From Pseudomonas triticicola (GTDB lineage: Bacteria; Pseudomonadota; Gammaproteobacteria; Pseudomonadales; Pseudomonadaceae), in the NCBI RefSeq assembly GCF_019145375.1, contig NZ_JAHSTX010000001.1:2641001-2705000 (forward strand): a DNA stretch of 64,000 nucleotides. Reading direction: 5' to 3'. A model generated the notes under the pieces. The model was not told the DNA's origin and ran no database searches. It worked only from the letters and a program-made list of their open reading frames with translations. Shown here piece by piece: positions 53,141-61,749 of this stretch. The position numbers and the translations under genes are program-made. Each line of letters begins with the position of its first letter. Position 1 is the stretch's first letter.

Positions 53141-53167
53141 AAAAAGCCCGCACAAGGCGGGCTTTTT
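53141..53167. terminator. Bidirectional terminator between catalase-like gene and tRNAs
   Basis: AAAAAGCCCGC and GCGGGCTTTTT pair around a short loop, giving a T run on both strands. It ends the plus-strand operon and the minus-strand tRNA unit. Confidence 0.93.
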
Positions 53168-53201
53168 GTGGTGTCTGGCGTTCAGTTCCAGATACCGAAT
53201 A

Positions 53202-53278
53202 TGGCGCAGCGGACGGGACTCGAACCCGCGACCCCCGGCGTGACAGGCCGGTATTCTAACCGACTGAACTACCGCTGC
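53202..53278 (-). tRNA. tRNA-Asp (GTC), distal copy
   Basis: Minus-strand 77-nt cloverleaf with acceptor GCAGCGG, anticodon loop containing GTC, T-loop GGTTCGAGTCC and encoded CCA. Lies downstream of tRNA-Val in the same unit. Confidence 0.97.
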
Positions 53279-53297
53279 GCGAAACGCTTGAAACGAA

Positions 53298-53373
53298 TGG
53301 TGGGTGATGACGGGATCGAACCGCCGACATTCTGCTTGTAAGGCAGACGCTCTCCCAGCTGAGCTAATCACCC
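53298..53373 (-). tRNA. tRNA-Val (TAC), distal copy
   Basis: Minus-strand 76-nt cloverleaf with acceptor GGGTGAT, anticodon loop CTTACAA (anticodon TAC), T-loop GGTTCGATCCC and encoded CCA. A CATAAT -10-like hexamer lies just upstream near 53395-53400. Confidence 0.97.
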
Positions 53374-53497
53374 TTCGCTTCGTTACGGGGCGTATTATGC
53401 CACATGTTTTCGTAAAGTGTTGATTTAATTGAATATTTTTCAAAAAAATCTGAAAACCGGTGAAACGATACATCCCGCGGGTACAACCTTGAGACAG

Positions 53498-53523
53498 AAA
53501 AAAACCCGCTTCAGCGGGTTTTT
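53498..53523 (-). terminator. Terminator of the proximal tRNA unit
   Basis: AAAAACCCGCT and AGCGGGTTTTT form a stem with T runs on both strands. It separates the two Val-Asp units. Confidence 0.9.
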
Positions 53524-53563
53524 CCGTGGTGACCTGGCGTTCAGTGGTCCAGGTTACCGAATA

Positions 53564-53640
53564 TGGCGCAGCGGACGGGACTCGAACCCGCGACCCCCGG
53601 CGTGACAGGCCGGTATTCTAACCGACTGAACTACCGCTGC
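53564..53640 (-). tRNA. tRNA-Asp (GTC), proximal copy
   Basis: Sequence identical across the 77 nt to the copy at 53202. The flanking TACCGAATA motif after CCA is also shared, showing tandem duplication of the unit. Confidence 0.97.
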
Positions 53641-53659
53641 GCTAAACACTTGAAACGAA

Positions 53660-53735
53660 TGGTGGGTGATGACGGGATCGAACCGCCGACATTCTGCTTG
53701 TAAGGCAGACGCTCTCCCAGCTGAGCTAATCACCC
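53660..53735 (-). tRNA. tRNA-Val (TAC), proximal copy
   Basis: Identical 76-nt copy of the tRNA-Val at 53298, in the same order and spacing relative to tRNA-Asp. Confidence 0.97.
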
Positions 53736-53894
53736 TTCGCTTCGGTGTGGCGCGCATTCTACGGAGCACCCCAACCTCTGGCAAGCACTTTTTTAAATAA
53801 TTTTCCGAGGCCTTCCAAAGGCTTAGAGAAGGGTTGGCCTATGCCCCGGCGAAGACAATAATGCCCCCCTTTGTATAAAGGAGTGACTCGCCCC

Positions 53895-54815
53895 ATGTGG
53901 TTCAAGAACCTGCTGATCTATCGCCTGACCCAAGACCTGCCTGTCGACGCCGAGGCGCTGGAAACTGCACTGGCGACCAAACTGGCGCGGCCGTGTGCAA
54001 GCCAGGAGCTGACCACTTACGGTTTCGTCGCACCGTTCGGCAAGGGCGAAGATGCGCCGCTGGTACACGTCAGCGGCGATTTCCTGCTGATCTCTGCGCG
54101 CAAGGAAGAACGTATTCTGCCGGGCAGCGTCGTGCGTGACGCGGTCAAGGAAAAGGTCGAGGAGATCGAAGCCGAGCAGATGCGCAAGGTCTATAAGAAG
54201 GAACGCGACCAGATCAAGGATGAAATCATTCAGGCGTTTCTGCCGCGCGCGTTCATTCGTCGTTCGTCGACCTTCGCCGCGATCGCGCCGAAACAGGGCC
54301 TGATCCTGGTCAACTCGGCCAGCCCGAAACGTGCTGAAGACCTGCTGTCGACCCTGCGCGAAGTGATCGGCACCCTGCCCGTGCGTCCGCTCACCGTGAA
54401 AATGGCACCGACTGCGGTGATGACCGAGTGGGTCACCACGCAGAAAGCCGCCGACGATTTCTATGTGCTGGACGAGTGCGAACTGCGCGACACCCACGAA
54501 GACGGCGGCATCGTCCGTTGCAAGCGTCAGGACCTGACCAGCGAAGAAATCCAGCTGCACCTGAGCACCGGCAAAGTCGTCACTCAGCTGTCGCTGGCCT
54601 GGCAGGACAAACTGTCGTTCATGCTCGACGACAAGATGACCGTCAAGCGTCTGAAGTTCGAAGATCTGTTGCAGGATCAGGCGGAACAGGACGGTGGCGA
54701 CGAAGCCCTGGGCCAACTGGATGCCAGTTTCACCCTGATGATGCTGACCTTCGGCGACTTCCTGCCCGCACTGGTTGAAGCGTTGGGTGGGGAAGAGATG
54801 CCGCAGGGGATCTGA
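53895..54815 (+). CDS. rdgC: Recombination-associated protein RdgC
   Basis: A 306-residue ring-forming DNA-binding protein that modulates RecA. The N-terminal [11 protein letters not shown] and the later [10 protein letters not shown] near residue 115 are diagnostic, and length matches the family. ATG 53895 is set by the conserved N-terminus; the frame extends to 53871. Monocistronic, followed by a REP-type element. Confidence 0.96.
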   Translation: MWFKNLLIYRLTQDLPVDAEALETALATKLARPCASQELTTYGFVAPFGKGEDAPLVHVSGDFLLISARKEERILPGSVVRDAVKEKVEEIEAEQMRKVYKKERDQIKDEIIQAFLPRAFIRRSSTFAAIAPKQGLILVNSASPKRAEDLLSTLREVIGTLPVRPLTVKMAPTAVMTEWVTTQKAADDFYVLDECELRDTHEDGGIVRCKRQDLTSEEIQLHLSTGKVVTQLSLAWQDKLSFMLDDKMTVKRLKFEDLLQDQAEQDGGDEALGQLDASFTLMMLTFGDFLPALVEALGGEEMPQGI

Positions 54816-54833
54816 CTCTGTCGAGTATTTAAC

Positions 54834-54922
54834 CTGTGGGAGCGAGCCTGCTCGCGGATGCGGTGTGCCAGCAACATTAATGTGTCTGGCTCACCGCATT
54901 CGCGAGCAGGCTCGCTCCCACA
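54834..54922. repeat. Paired inverted REP-type element
   Basis: CTGTGGGAGCGAGCCTGCTC and its inverse, with matching CGGATGCGGTG/CACCGCATTCG inner arms, form one long stem between rdgC and the symporter gene. Confidence 0.9.
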
Positions 54923-54956
54923 ATGTTTTGTGGTGTAACCAAATAAGGATCAAGCC

Positions 54957-55922
54957 ATGCGCGCACTGGCTGCACTCAGCCGCTTTGTCGGCAATACCTT
55001 CGCTTACTGGGTTCTGATATTCGCCGTCGTGGCCTTCCTGCAACCGGCGTGGTTCATCGGCCTGAAAAGCGCGATCGTACCGCTGCTGGGTCTGGTGATG
55101 TTCGGCATGGGCCTGACCCTCAAACTCGACGACTTCGCTGCCGTCGCTCGCCATCCGTGGCGGGTGGCGCTGGGCGTGGTTGCGCATTTCGTGATCATGC
55201 CCGGTGTGGCGTGGTTGCTCTGCCAGGTGTTTCACCTGCCGCCGGAAATCGCCGTCGGGGTGATTCTGGTCGGCTGCTGCCCGAGCGGCACCTCTTCGAA
55301 CGTGATGACCTGGCTGGCACGCGGTGATCTGGCGCTTTCAGTGGCCATTGCTGCGGTCACTACCCTCCTCGCTCCGCTGCTGACCCCGGCACTGATCTGG
55401 CTGCTGGCCTCGGCGTGGTTGCCGGTATCGTTCATGGAGCTGTTCTGGTCGATCCTGCAAGTGGTGCTGTTGCCGATCGTCCTCGGCGTGGTCGCGCAGC
55501 GCCTGCTCGGTGACAAGGTGCGGCATGCGGTGGATGTGTTGCCGCTGGTGTCGGTGGTCAGCATCGTGATTATTGTCACCGCCGTGGTGGCGGCGAGTCA
55601 GGCGAAAATCGCCGAGTCCGGCCTGCTGATCATGGCCGTGGTCATGCTGCATAACAGCTTCGGTTATCTGCTCGGTTACTTCACCGGGCGCCTGTTCGGC
55701 CTGCCGCTGGCTCAGCGCAAGTCGCTGGCACTGGAAGTCGGCATGCAGAATTCGGGCTTGGGCGCGGCATTGGCCAGTGCGCACTTCTCGCCACTGGCGG
55801 CGGTGCCGAGCGCGCTGTTCAGCGTTTGGCACAATATTTCCGGAGCACTGCTGTCGACGTACTTCAGGCGCATGAGCGAAAAAGAAGACCGCGACAACCT
55901 CGCGCAACGGGCTGCCGATTGA
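54957..55922 (+). CDS. Bile acid:sodium symporter-family transporter
   Basis: A 321-residue inner-membrane protein with about ten hydrophobic segments of the BASS/SBF family (PanS-like). Family motifs are L-M-F-G-M-G-L-T-L near 48, G-C-C-P-S-G-T-S-S-N near 103 and E-V-G-M-Q-N-S-G-L near 260, which forms the sodium-site region. Bacterial members carry organic acids such as ketopantoate or pyruvate; substrate here is unknown. AAGGATCAAGCC precedes the ATG. Confidence 0.9.
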   Translation: MRALAALSRFVGNTFAYWVLIFAVVAFLQPAWFIGLKSAIVPLLGLVMFGMGLTLKLDDFAAVARHPWRVALGVVAHFVIMPGVAWLLCQVFHLPPEIAVGVILVGCCPSGTSSNVMTWLARGDLALSVAIAAVTTLLAPLLTPALIWLLASAWLPVSFMELFWSILQVVLLPIVLGVVAQRLLGDKVRHAVDVLPLVSVVSIVIIVTAVVAASQAKIAESGLLIMAVVMLHNSFGYLLGYFTGRLFGLPLAQRKSLALEVGMQNSGLGAALASAHFSPLAAVPSALFSVWHNISGALLSTYFRRMSEKEDRDNLAQRAAD

Positions 55923-55971
55923 GGCTGAAAACTTGATCCCCGGGTTAATGCTCGTCAGTATATTGCGCAAC

Positions 55972-56021
55972 GCGGGGACGACCCTGCGGCTCGATCGAGT
56001 CATTAATCTGGGGACGACCCC
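55972..56021 (+). promoter_or_regulatory. Guanidine-II (mini-ykkC) riboswitch
   Basis: Two hairpins, each with an ACGA loop closed by G-C pairs: GGGGACGACCCT at 55974-55985 (extended by GC/GC) and GGGGACGACCCC at 56010-56021. A 22-base linker joins them and the GGAGG ribosome binding site of the next gene follows at ~56032. This two-hairpin ACGR layout is the defining mark of the guanidine-II class. Guanidinium binding should expose the downstream start site. Confidence 0.9.
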
Positions 56022-56042
56022 GTCAATCGATGGAGGTCCTGC

Positions 56043-56357
56043 ATGTCCTGGATCATTCTGTTTTGCGCCGGCCTGTTCGAAGTCGGCTGGGCCGTTGGCC
56101 TGAAATACACCGACGGTTTCACCCGCCCGCTTCCGACCGCCCTGACCGTTGCCGCGATGGCTATCAGTCTGGGTCTATTGGGCTTGGCGATGAAGGAATT
56201 GCCGTTGGGTACGGCTTATGCGATCTGGACCGGCGTCGGTGCCGTGGGCACGGTGATCGCCGGGATCATTCTGTTTGGTGAATCGATGGCGTTGATTCGG
56301 CTGGCCAGTGTGGCGTTGATCGTCACGGGTTTGATTGGCCTTAAAGTCAGCGCTTAA
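56043..56357 (+). CDS. gdx: Guanidinium exporter, SMR family
   Basis: A 104-residue four-helix small multidrug resistance protein of the SugE/Gdx type. The first helix contains the essential glutamate in A-G-L-F-E-V-G-W near residue 13. W-T-G-V-G-A-V-G near 62 and G-E-S near 80 are characteristic of SugE rather than EmrE. A guanidine-II riboswitch lies directly upstream, which strongly supports guanidinium efflux as its role. GGAGG precedes the ATG. Confidence 0.95.
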   Translation: MSWIILFCAGLFEVGWAVGLKYTDGFTRPLPTALTVAAMAISLGLLGLAMKELPLGTAYAIWTGVGAVGTVIAGIILFGESMALIRLASVALIVTGLIGLKVSA

Positions 56358-56368
56358 GCCGATACCGT

Positions 56369-56452
56369 CTTCGCGAGCAGGCTCGCTCCCACATCCAACC
56401 GCGTTCCGTCATTGGAACAGGGTCAACTGTGGGAGCGAGCCTGCTCGCGAAG
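56369..56452. repeat. Paired inverted REP-type element
   Basis: CTTCGCGAGCAGGCTCGCTC and its inverse 44 bases away, between the convergent gdx and MFS-acyltransferase genes. Confidence 0.9.
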
Positions 56453-56471
56453 GGGCCTTTTGATACACCGA

Positions 56472-58343
56472 CTATCTAACAGCCCCGCGCAACTCCCCCA
56501 CCAACACCTGCAACTTCGCCGGCTCCGTCCCTCCGGTAATCGCCGGCCCCGCCACCAGCGTCACCCGCGACCACAAGCGATGGAACAAACCCTTGTTCGG
56601 ATCGCGACTGAAGAAACTCCCCCACAGTCCTTGCAGCGCAAGCGGAATCACCGGCACCGGCGTCTCCTCCAGAATGCGCGTCACGCCGCCGCGAAACTCG
56701 TTGATCTCGCCATCGGCGGTCAATTTGCCTTCCGGGAAAATGCACACCAGCTCACCGTCCTTCAGATACTGAGCGATGCGTGTGAAGGCTTTTTCGTAGA
56801 TCTGGATATCTTCCTGGCGTCCGGCAATCGGAATAGCGCCCGCCGTGCGGAAGATAAAGTTCAGGACCGGCAAGTTGTAGATCTTGTAGTACATGACAAA
56901 GCGAATCGGCCTACGCACCGCCCCGCCGATCAGCAAGGCGTCGACGAACGACACGTGGTTGCACACCAGCAGCGCCGCGCCCTCGTCCGGGATCGCTTCA
57001 AGGTTGCGGTGCTCGACGCGGTACATGGAATGGCTGAGCAGCCAGATCATGAAGCGCATGCTGAATTCCGGAACGATCTTGAAGATGTAGGCGTTGACGC
57101 CGATGTTCAGCAGCGACACCACCAGGAACAGTTGCGGGATCGACAGCTTGGCGACGCTTAACAAGACGATCGAAACAATCGCCGACACCACCATAAACAG
57201 CGCGTTGAGAATGTTGTTGGCGGCAATCACCCGCGCCCGTTCGTTTTCAGCCGTGCGCGACTGGATCAGCGCGTACAGCGGGACAATATAGAAGCCACCG
57301 AAAATGCCCAGGCCAAGGATGTCGATCAACACCGCCCAGGTGTGAACGAAGCCGAGCACGGCAATCCAGCTATGGCCGCTGACGCTGTCCGGGATCCCAC
57401 CGGAATGCCACCACAGCAACAGGCCGAACACGGTCAGGCCAAACGAGCCAAACGGCACCAGACCGATCTCGACTTTGCGCCCGGAGAGCTTTTCGCAGAG
57501 CATCGAACCCAGCGCGATGCCCACCGAGAACACGGTCAGGATCAGCGTGACCACGGTTTCGTCACCGTGCATCCATTCCTTGGCGTAGGCCGGGATCTGC
57601 GTCAGGTAAATCGCCCCGACAAACCAGAACCACGAGTTACCGACAATCGAGCGCGACACCGCAGGCGTCTGGCCCAGACCGAGTTTCAGCGTCGCCCAGG
57701 ACTGGCTGAAGATATTCCAGTTCAGGCGCATTTCCGGCGACGAGGCCGCCGCGCGCGGAATGCTGCGGCTGGCCAGATAACCCAGCACGGCAATGCCGAC
57801 GATCGCTGCGGAGACTACCGGCGCGTAGTGCTCGGACGACATCATGATCCCGGCGCCGATGGTGCCGGCGAGAATCGCCAGAAACGTGCCCATTTCCACC
57901 AGACCGTTGCCGCCGACCAGTTCATCGTCGCGCAAGGCCTGCGGCAGGATCGAATACTTCACCGGGCCGAACAACGCCGAGTGAGTGCCCATGGCGAACA
58001 GTGCCACCAGCATCAGCGACAGATGATCGAAGAGGAAGCCGATCGACCCTACGGCCATGATGGCGATTTCCGCGAGTTTGATCAGACGGATCAGCGCGTC
58101 CTTGGCGAATTTTTCCCCGAACTGCCCGGCCAGCGCCGAGAACAGGAAAAACGGCAGGATAAACAGCAGCGCGCAGAGGTTGACCCAGATCGAGCGATCA
58201 CCCTCGATGGTCAACCGATAGAGGATGGCGAGGATCAACGACTGCTTGAACACGTTGTCGTTGAACGCGCCGAGCGACTGGGTAATAAAGAAGGGCAAAA
58301 AGCGCCGGGTGCGCAACAGGTTGAACTGTGAGGGGTGACTCAT
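56472..58343 (-). CDS. MFS lysophospholipid transporter fused to acyltransferase
   Basis: A 623-residue inner-membrane protein. Residues 1-400 are an LplT-like major facilitator domain (Q-S-L-G-A-F-N-D-N-V-F near 22). Residues ~430-623 are a PlsC acyltransferase with N-H-V-S-F-V-D near 461 and F-P-E-G near 536. It probably flips and re-acylates lysophospholipids. The third AMP-ligase domain found in larger LplT-Aas fusions is absent. ATG at 58343 is followed by the usual short cytoplasmic N-terminus. Confidence 0.92.
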   Translation of the reverse strand: MSHPSQFNLLRTRRFLPFFITQSLGAFNDNVFKQSLILAILYRLTIEGDRSIWVNLCALLFILPFFLFSALAGQFGEKFAKDALIRLIKLAEIAIMAVGSIGFLFDHLSLMLVALFAMGTHSALFGPVKYSILPQALRDDELVGGNGLVEMGTFLAILAGTIGAGIMMSSEHYAPVVSAAIVGIAVLGYLASRSIPRAAASSPEMRLNWNIFSQSWATLKLGLGQTPAVSRSIVGNSWFWFVGAIYLTQIPAYAKEWMHGDETVVTLILTVFSVGIALGSMLCEKLSGRKVEIGLVPFGSFGLTVFGLLLWWHSGGIPDSVSGHSWIAVLGFVHTWAVLIDILGLGIFGGFYIVPLYALIQSRTAENERARVIAANNILNALFMVVSAIVSIVLLSVAKLSIPQLFLVVSLLNIGVNAYIFKIVPEFSMRFMIWLLSHSMYRVEHRNLEAIPDEGAALLVCNHVSFVDALLIGGAVRRPIRFVMYYKIYNLPVLNFIFRTAGAIPIAGRQEDIQIYEKAFTRIAQYLKDGELVCIFPEGKLTADGEINEFRGGVTRILEETPVPVIPLALQGLWGSFFSRDPNKGLFHRLWSRVTLVAGPAITGGTEPAKLQVLVGELRGAVR

Positions 58344-58439
58344 CTTCCGTGTTTCCTGATGTTAGGTAGTGAGGCCTGGGTGCTTGTTATTGGAATCCCG
58401 CACCACGATCCAGGCCACACCTTACCTAAACTTTTCGGA

Positions 58440-59594
58440 TTATTTCTTCAAACCTGCAATACACGGCGAGACAAACAGCTCGCCTCGCCACGCGCCCTGC
58501 ACGGTGCGCTTGCCGACGATCAGCCACATTGCCGCCAACAAAATCACCAGCGCCGTACCGAACACACTGAAAAATGTCAGGTTGAGGATACTTGCCAGTT
58601 TCAGCGTCGCCAGCGAATACACGCCCAATGGGAAGGTGAAGCCCCACCAGCCGAGGTTGAACGGAATGCCGTCACGCAGATAACGTACGGTGATCAACAG
58701 TGCCATCAACATCCACCACAGACCAAAACCCCACAGCGTGATCCCAGCGACCAGACCCAGGCCCGAAGCGATTTCACCGACGCCGGGCAGACCATTCGCG
58801 GCAAAAATCGCTGGCGCCTCACCGCCCAACAGCAACATGCCAAGGGCACCGGTGCCGATCGGACCCAGCGCCAGCCAGCTCGACGCGGCCATGTTTTCGT
58901 GGGGCAGTTTGTGCAAGGCCATGCGCAACAACAGGATGGTCAGAATGCTGAACGCCACCGGCAGGGAGAATGCCCAGAGCACATAGCTGGTAGTCAGCAC
59001 GATCAGTTGCCCATGGGCGTCGGTCAGATGCGGCGCGAGCAGGCCGCCGCTGGCCGCTGCCACTTCCGCCGCCACTACCGGCAGCAACCAGACCGCGGTC
59101 ATCTGATCGATGCTGTGTTCCTGACGGGTAAACATCATGTACGGAATCAACACACCACAGGCCAGCGACATCGCTACATCGATCCACCACAACACTTCAG
59201 CGAGCTGAATGACACCGTCGCCCCAGCGCGGCAGCCCGAACAACAGAAAGCCGTTGATGATCGTCGCCAGGCCCATGGGAATGGTGCCGAAGAACATCGA
59301 TACGGTGGAATGACCGAAAATCCGCCGCGCCTCGTCAAAGAACAAAATCCAGCGCGCGGCGTAGGCAGCGGTAAACAGGCTGAACAACAGAATGTTGAAC
59401 AACCACAGCCCCTCGGCCACGGCGCGCAATCCGGGAATGGCCAGCGGCAACTGGGCCAGCGCCAATGCCAGCACACCGGTACCCATGGTCGCGGCGAACC
59501 AGTTCGGCGTGAACTGGCGGATCACTTCGCGCGGATGCTGAAGCTGTCTGAAAGGTTTGTAGCCAGGGGTGACGCTGTTGGGGCAAATCATCAT
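58440..59594 (-). CDS. SLAC1/TDT-family anion transporter
   Basis: A 384-residue inner-membrane protein with about ten hydrophobic segments. F-T-P-N-W-F-A-A-T-M-G-T-G near residue 29 and G-W-W-G-F-T-F-P-L-G near 320 are marks of the tellurite-resistance/dicarboxylate transporter (SLAC1-like) family, which carries malate, sulfite or other anions. AGGAG lies closer to the ideal distance from a second ATG at 59591, which may be the true start. Confidence 0.9.
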   Translation of the reverse strand: MMICPNSVTPGYKPFRQLQHPREVIRQFTPNWFAATMGTGVLALALAQLPLAIPGLRAVAEGLWLFNILLFSLFTAAYAARWILFFDEARRIFGHSTVSMFFGTIPMGLATIINGFLLFGLPRWGDGVIQLAEVLWWIDVAMSLACGVLIPYMMFTRQEHSIDQMTAVWLLPVVAAEVAAASGGLLAPHLTDAHGQLIVLTTSYVLWAFSLPVAFSILTILLLRMALHKLPHENMAASSWLALGPIGTGALGMLLLGGEAPAIFAANGLPGVGEIASGLGLVAGITLWGFGLWWMLMALLITVRYLRDGIPFNLGWWGFTFPLGVYSLATLKLASILNLTFFSVFGTALVILLAAMWLIVGKRTVQGAWRGELFVSPCIAGLKK

Positions 59595-59705
59595 GAACTC
59601 CTGTCCTCTGGTGAGGTGGAACCCATGGTAGATCCGAATCGAATATCGATATAACGGGTAATATCTCTAACTGTTATCTGTTTTGCAGATAAGCGTCCAC
59701 ACGCG

Positions 59706-60905
59706 CTAAGGAGCGCTGCAAACTCTGCCCGCCTGCGGACGCAGACTGAGCAGCAGTGCAGCCACGGCCAGCACAATCAAAACAGTACCGTAACCATCGG
59801 TGGTCGCCAGCAGTCCAAAGTTGCGCGCCAGATACCCGGCCAGCAACGCCGGCAGACAGAACGCCAGATAACTGAGCACGTAATACGCCGACATCAACCC
59901 GGCTCGTTCATGCGGCAAAGCCAGCGGTACCAGGCTGCGCACCGCGCCGAGAAATCCCGAACCGAAGCCGCAACCGGCGACCAGTGTGCCAAAGAAAAAC
60001 AACGACAGACTGGCGCCATGCACGCCGAGCAGAATCAGCACTAGCCCGACCGGCAGCAGGCTCGCGCCCAGCCGCAGCGCCTGAGCGGCAGGACGATTGC
60101 GCATCATGAAAATCATCAACGCGCCGGTCACGGTGAGCGCCGCGACCGTAGCGCCGCCGATCAGATTGGAGGTAGAGCCAGTGGCCGTGCGCACCAACGA
60201 CGGTGCCAACGAGGCGTAAAAACCACCGAGCGCCCAGGTTGCGGTGTTCAGTGGCAGCAAGTGCCACAACGTTGAACGCGCTTGCACTGGTACGTGCAAA
60301 GTCGGTCGCAACGACGCCAGCGCCCCACCTTGCCGCGAAACACTCTCCGGCAGGCGCCAGACATACACGCTTTGCAACACGAACAGTGCCAACAGTAACC
60401 AGTAAGTCAGCTGTAACGGCGCCGGCGCGAATTCCGCCAGCAAGCCACAACCCAAACCGCCCAGAGCCATCCCGAGTAACGGCGCGACACTGTTGATCAG
60501 CGGCCCCTGCTGCCGGTCGGTGTCGAGCAGCGTTGCGCTCAATACGGCAGTGGCCATGCCGGTGGCGAAACCTTGCAACACCCGTGCGCCGATCAACCAA
60601 GCCACGCTATCGGCATAGATGAACAGCAACATGGCCAGCGCATTGAGCAACACGGCGGTAAAGATCACCGGTTTGCGGCCCAAATGGTCGGAAAGCGAGC
60701 CCACCGTCAGCAATGCCGCCAACAGACTCAAAGCGTATACGGCAAAAATCAGCGTGAGCATCGCTGCCGAGAAATGCAGTTGATCCTGATACAAGTGATA
60801 CAACGGCGTCGGCGCGGTGGAAGCGGCGAGAAAACTGAGTAAGGTGATCGCCAGAAACCACAAGCTCGACCGGTGGGAAGCGAAATTATTCAAGGGGCTG
60901 GTCAT
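59706..60905 (-). CDS. MFS transporter divergent from a TetR regulator
   Basis: A 399-residue drug/metabolite exporter-type MFS protein with twelve hydrophobic segments. G-S-L-S-D-H-L-G-R-K-P near residue 70 is the MFS loop 2-3 motif; an R-x-L-Q-G motif lies near 109. ATG 60905 with GGAG is used rather than the in-frame 60920. It is divergent from the TetR gene across a 91-base gap with a long palindrome, the classical layout of a repressor-controlled pump. Substrate unknown. Confidence 0.9.
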   Translation of the reverse strand: MTSPLNNFASHRSSLWFLAITLLSFLAASTAPTPLYHLYQDQLHFSAAMLTLIFAVYALSLLAALLTVGSLSDHLGRKPVIFTAVLLNALAMLLFIYADSVAWLIGARVLQGFATGMATAVLSATLLDTDRQQGPLINSVAPLLGMALGGLGCGLLAEFAPAPLQLTYWLLLALFVLQSVYVWRLPESVSRQGGALASLRPTLHVPVQARSTLWHLLPLNTATWALGGFYASLAPSLVRTATGSTSNLIGGATVAALTVTGALMIFMMRNRPAAQALRLGASLLPVGLVLILLGVHGASLSLFFFGTLVAGCGFGSGFLGAVRSLVPLALPHERAGLMSAYYVLSYLAFCLPALLAGYLARNFGLLATTDGYGTVLIVLAVAALLLSLRPQAGRVCSAP

Positions 60906-60907
60906 GG

Positions 60908-60950
60908 GCACACTCCGCAAAAGCTAATTTTTTGCTTTTGCGCAGTGTGC
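60908..60950. promoter_or_regulatory. Long palindrome between MFS and TetR genes
   Basis: GCACACTCCGCAAAAGC and the inverse-matching GCTTTTGCGCAGTGTGC (one mismatch in 17) are nine bases apart around a T-rich centre. The element abuts the MFS start codon and its ribosome binding site. It is a candidate TetR operator or a 5' leader hairpin. Confidence 0.65.
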
Positions 60951-60996
60951 TACCGCCTAGCGCTTAAAGCAAATTCTTTGTGTTAAGGTCTGCCGC

Positions 60997-61539
60997 ATGG
61001 CTATTAAAGAAGGTTTACGCCCCGGCGGCCGCAGTGCCCGGGTGCAGGAGTCGATTCATTCGGCGGTCAATGCGCTGCTGCAAGAGCAGGAACGTTCCAC
61101 CGTGACCGTTCCGCAAATCGCCGCCCGCGCGGGGGTTACGCCGTCGACGATTTATCGACGCTGGGGTGATCTGGCGGCGTTGCTGGCGGACGTCGCCCTC
61201 GCCCGCATGCGCCCGGACAGCGAGCCGGCGAACACTGGCAGCCTGCGCGGCGATATCCGTGCGTGGGCCGAGCAGTATCTTGACGAGATGAGTTCAGAGG
61301 TCGGGCGCAACATGATGCGCGACGTGCAGGCCAGCGCTACGCCGGGCTATTGCGTGGCGATCATTGGTGCGCAGTTGCAGACCATTGTTGATCGCCATCG
61401 GCATGAGAAGGCGCCGAGTGTCGATCGCTTGATCAATCTGGTGGTGGCGCCGGTGGTGTTCCGGATTCTGTTTTCGGCGGCGGCGCTGGAGGTTGATGAG
61501 CTCCATCGCCTGATCGATATTGCGCTGCGTCTGGACTGA
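60997..61539 (+). CDS. TetR-family transcriptional regulator
   Basis: A 180-residue repressor-type protein. The N-terminal helix-turn-helix reads T-V-P-Q-I-A-A-R-A-G-V-T-P-S-T-I-Y-R-R-W (residues ~37-56). The C-terminal ligand domain (~80-180) resembles the TetR_C_16-like type. It is divergent from the MFS exporter gene and presumably represses it through the palindrome at 60908. Confidence 0.92.
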   Translation: MAIKEGLRPGGRSARVQESIHSAVNALLQEQERSTVTVPQIAARAGVTPSTIYRRWGDLAALLADVALARMRPDSEPANTGSLRGDIRAWAEQYLDEMSSEVGRNMMRDVQASATPGYCVAIIGAQLQTIVDRHRHEKAPSVDRLINLVVAPVVFRILFSAAALEVDELHRLIDIALRLD

Positions 61540-61541
61540 CG

Positions 61542-61597
61542 CGCTCGCTCCCACAAGGAAATGCATTCCAATTGTGGGAGCGAGCCTGTTCGCGAAG
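61542..61597. repeat. REP-type element (partly degenerate)
   Basis: CGCTCGCTCCCACAA and an inverse copy ending GAGCCTGTTCGCGAAG; the right copy has T in place of C in its core. It follows the TetR gene. Confidence 0.8.
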
Positions 61598-61749
61598 AGG
61601 TCCTCCCAGTCACCACAAGAACCACCCGGTACCCCGCCTGCGACACCCCGCCACGCCACGACCTTGGTCGACACTGACTAACCGCCGCGCGCGTGCGAGA
61701 CTGTCCGCCCGGGCAGGAGTGCCGGGGAGTCTTTTGTCGGGAGTGCTGC

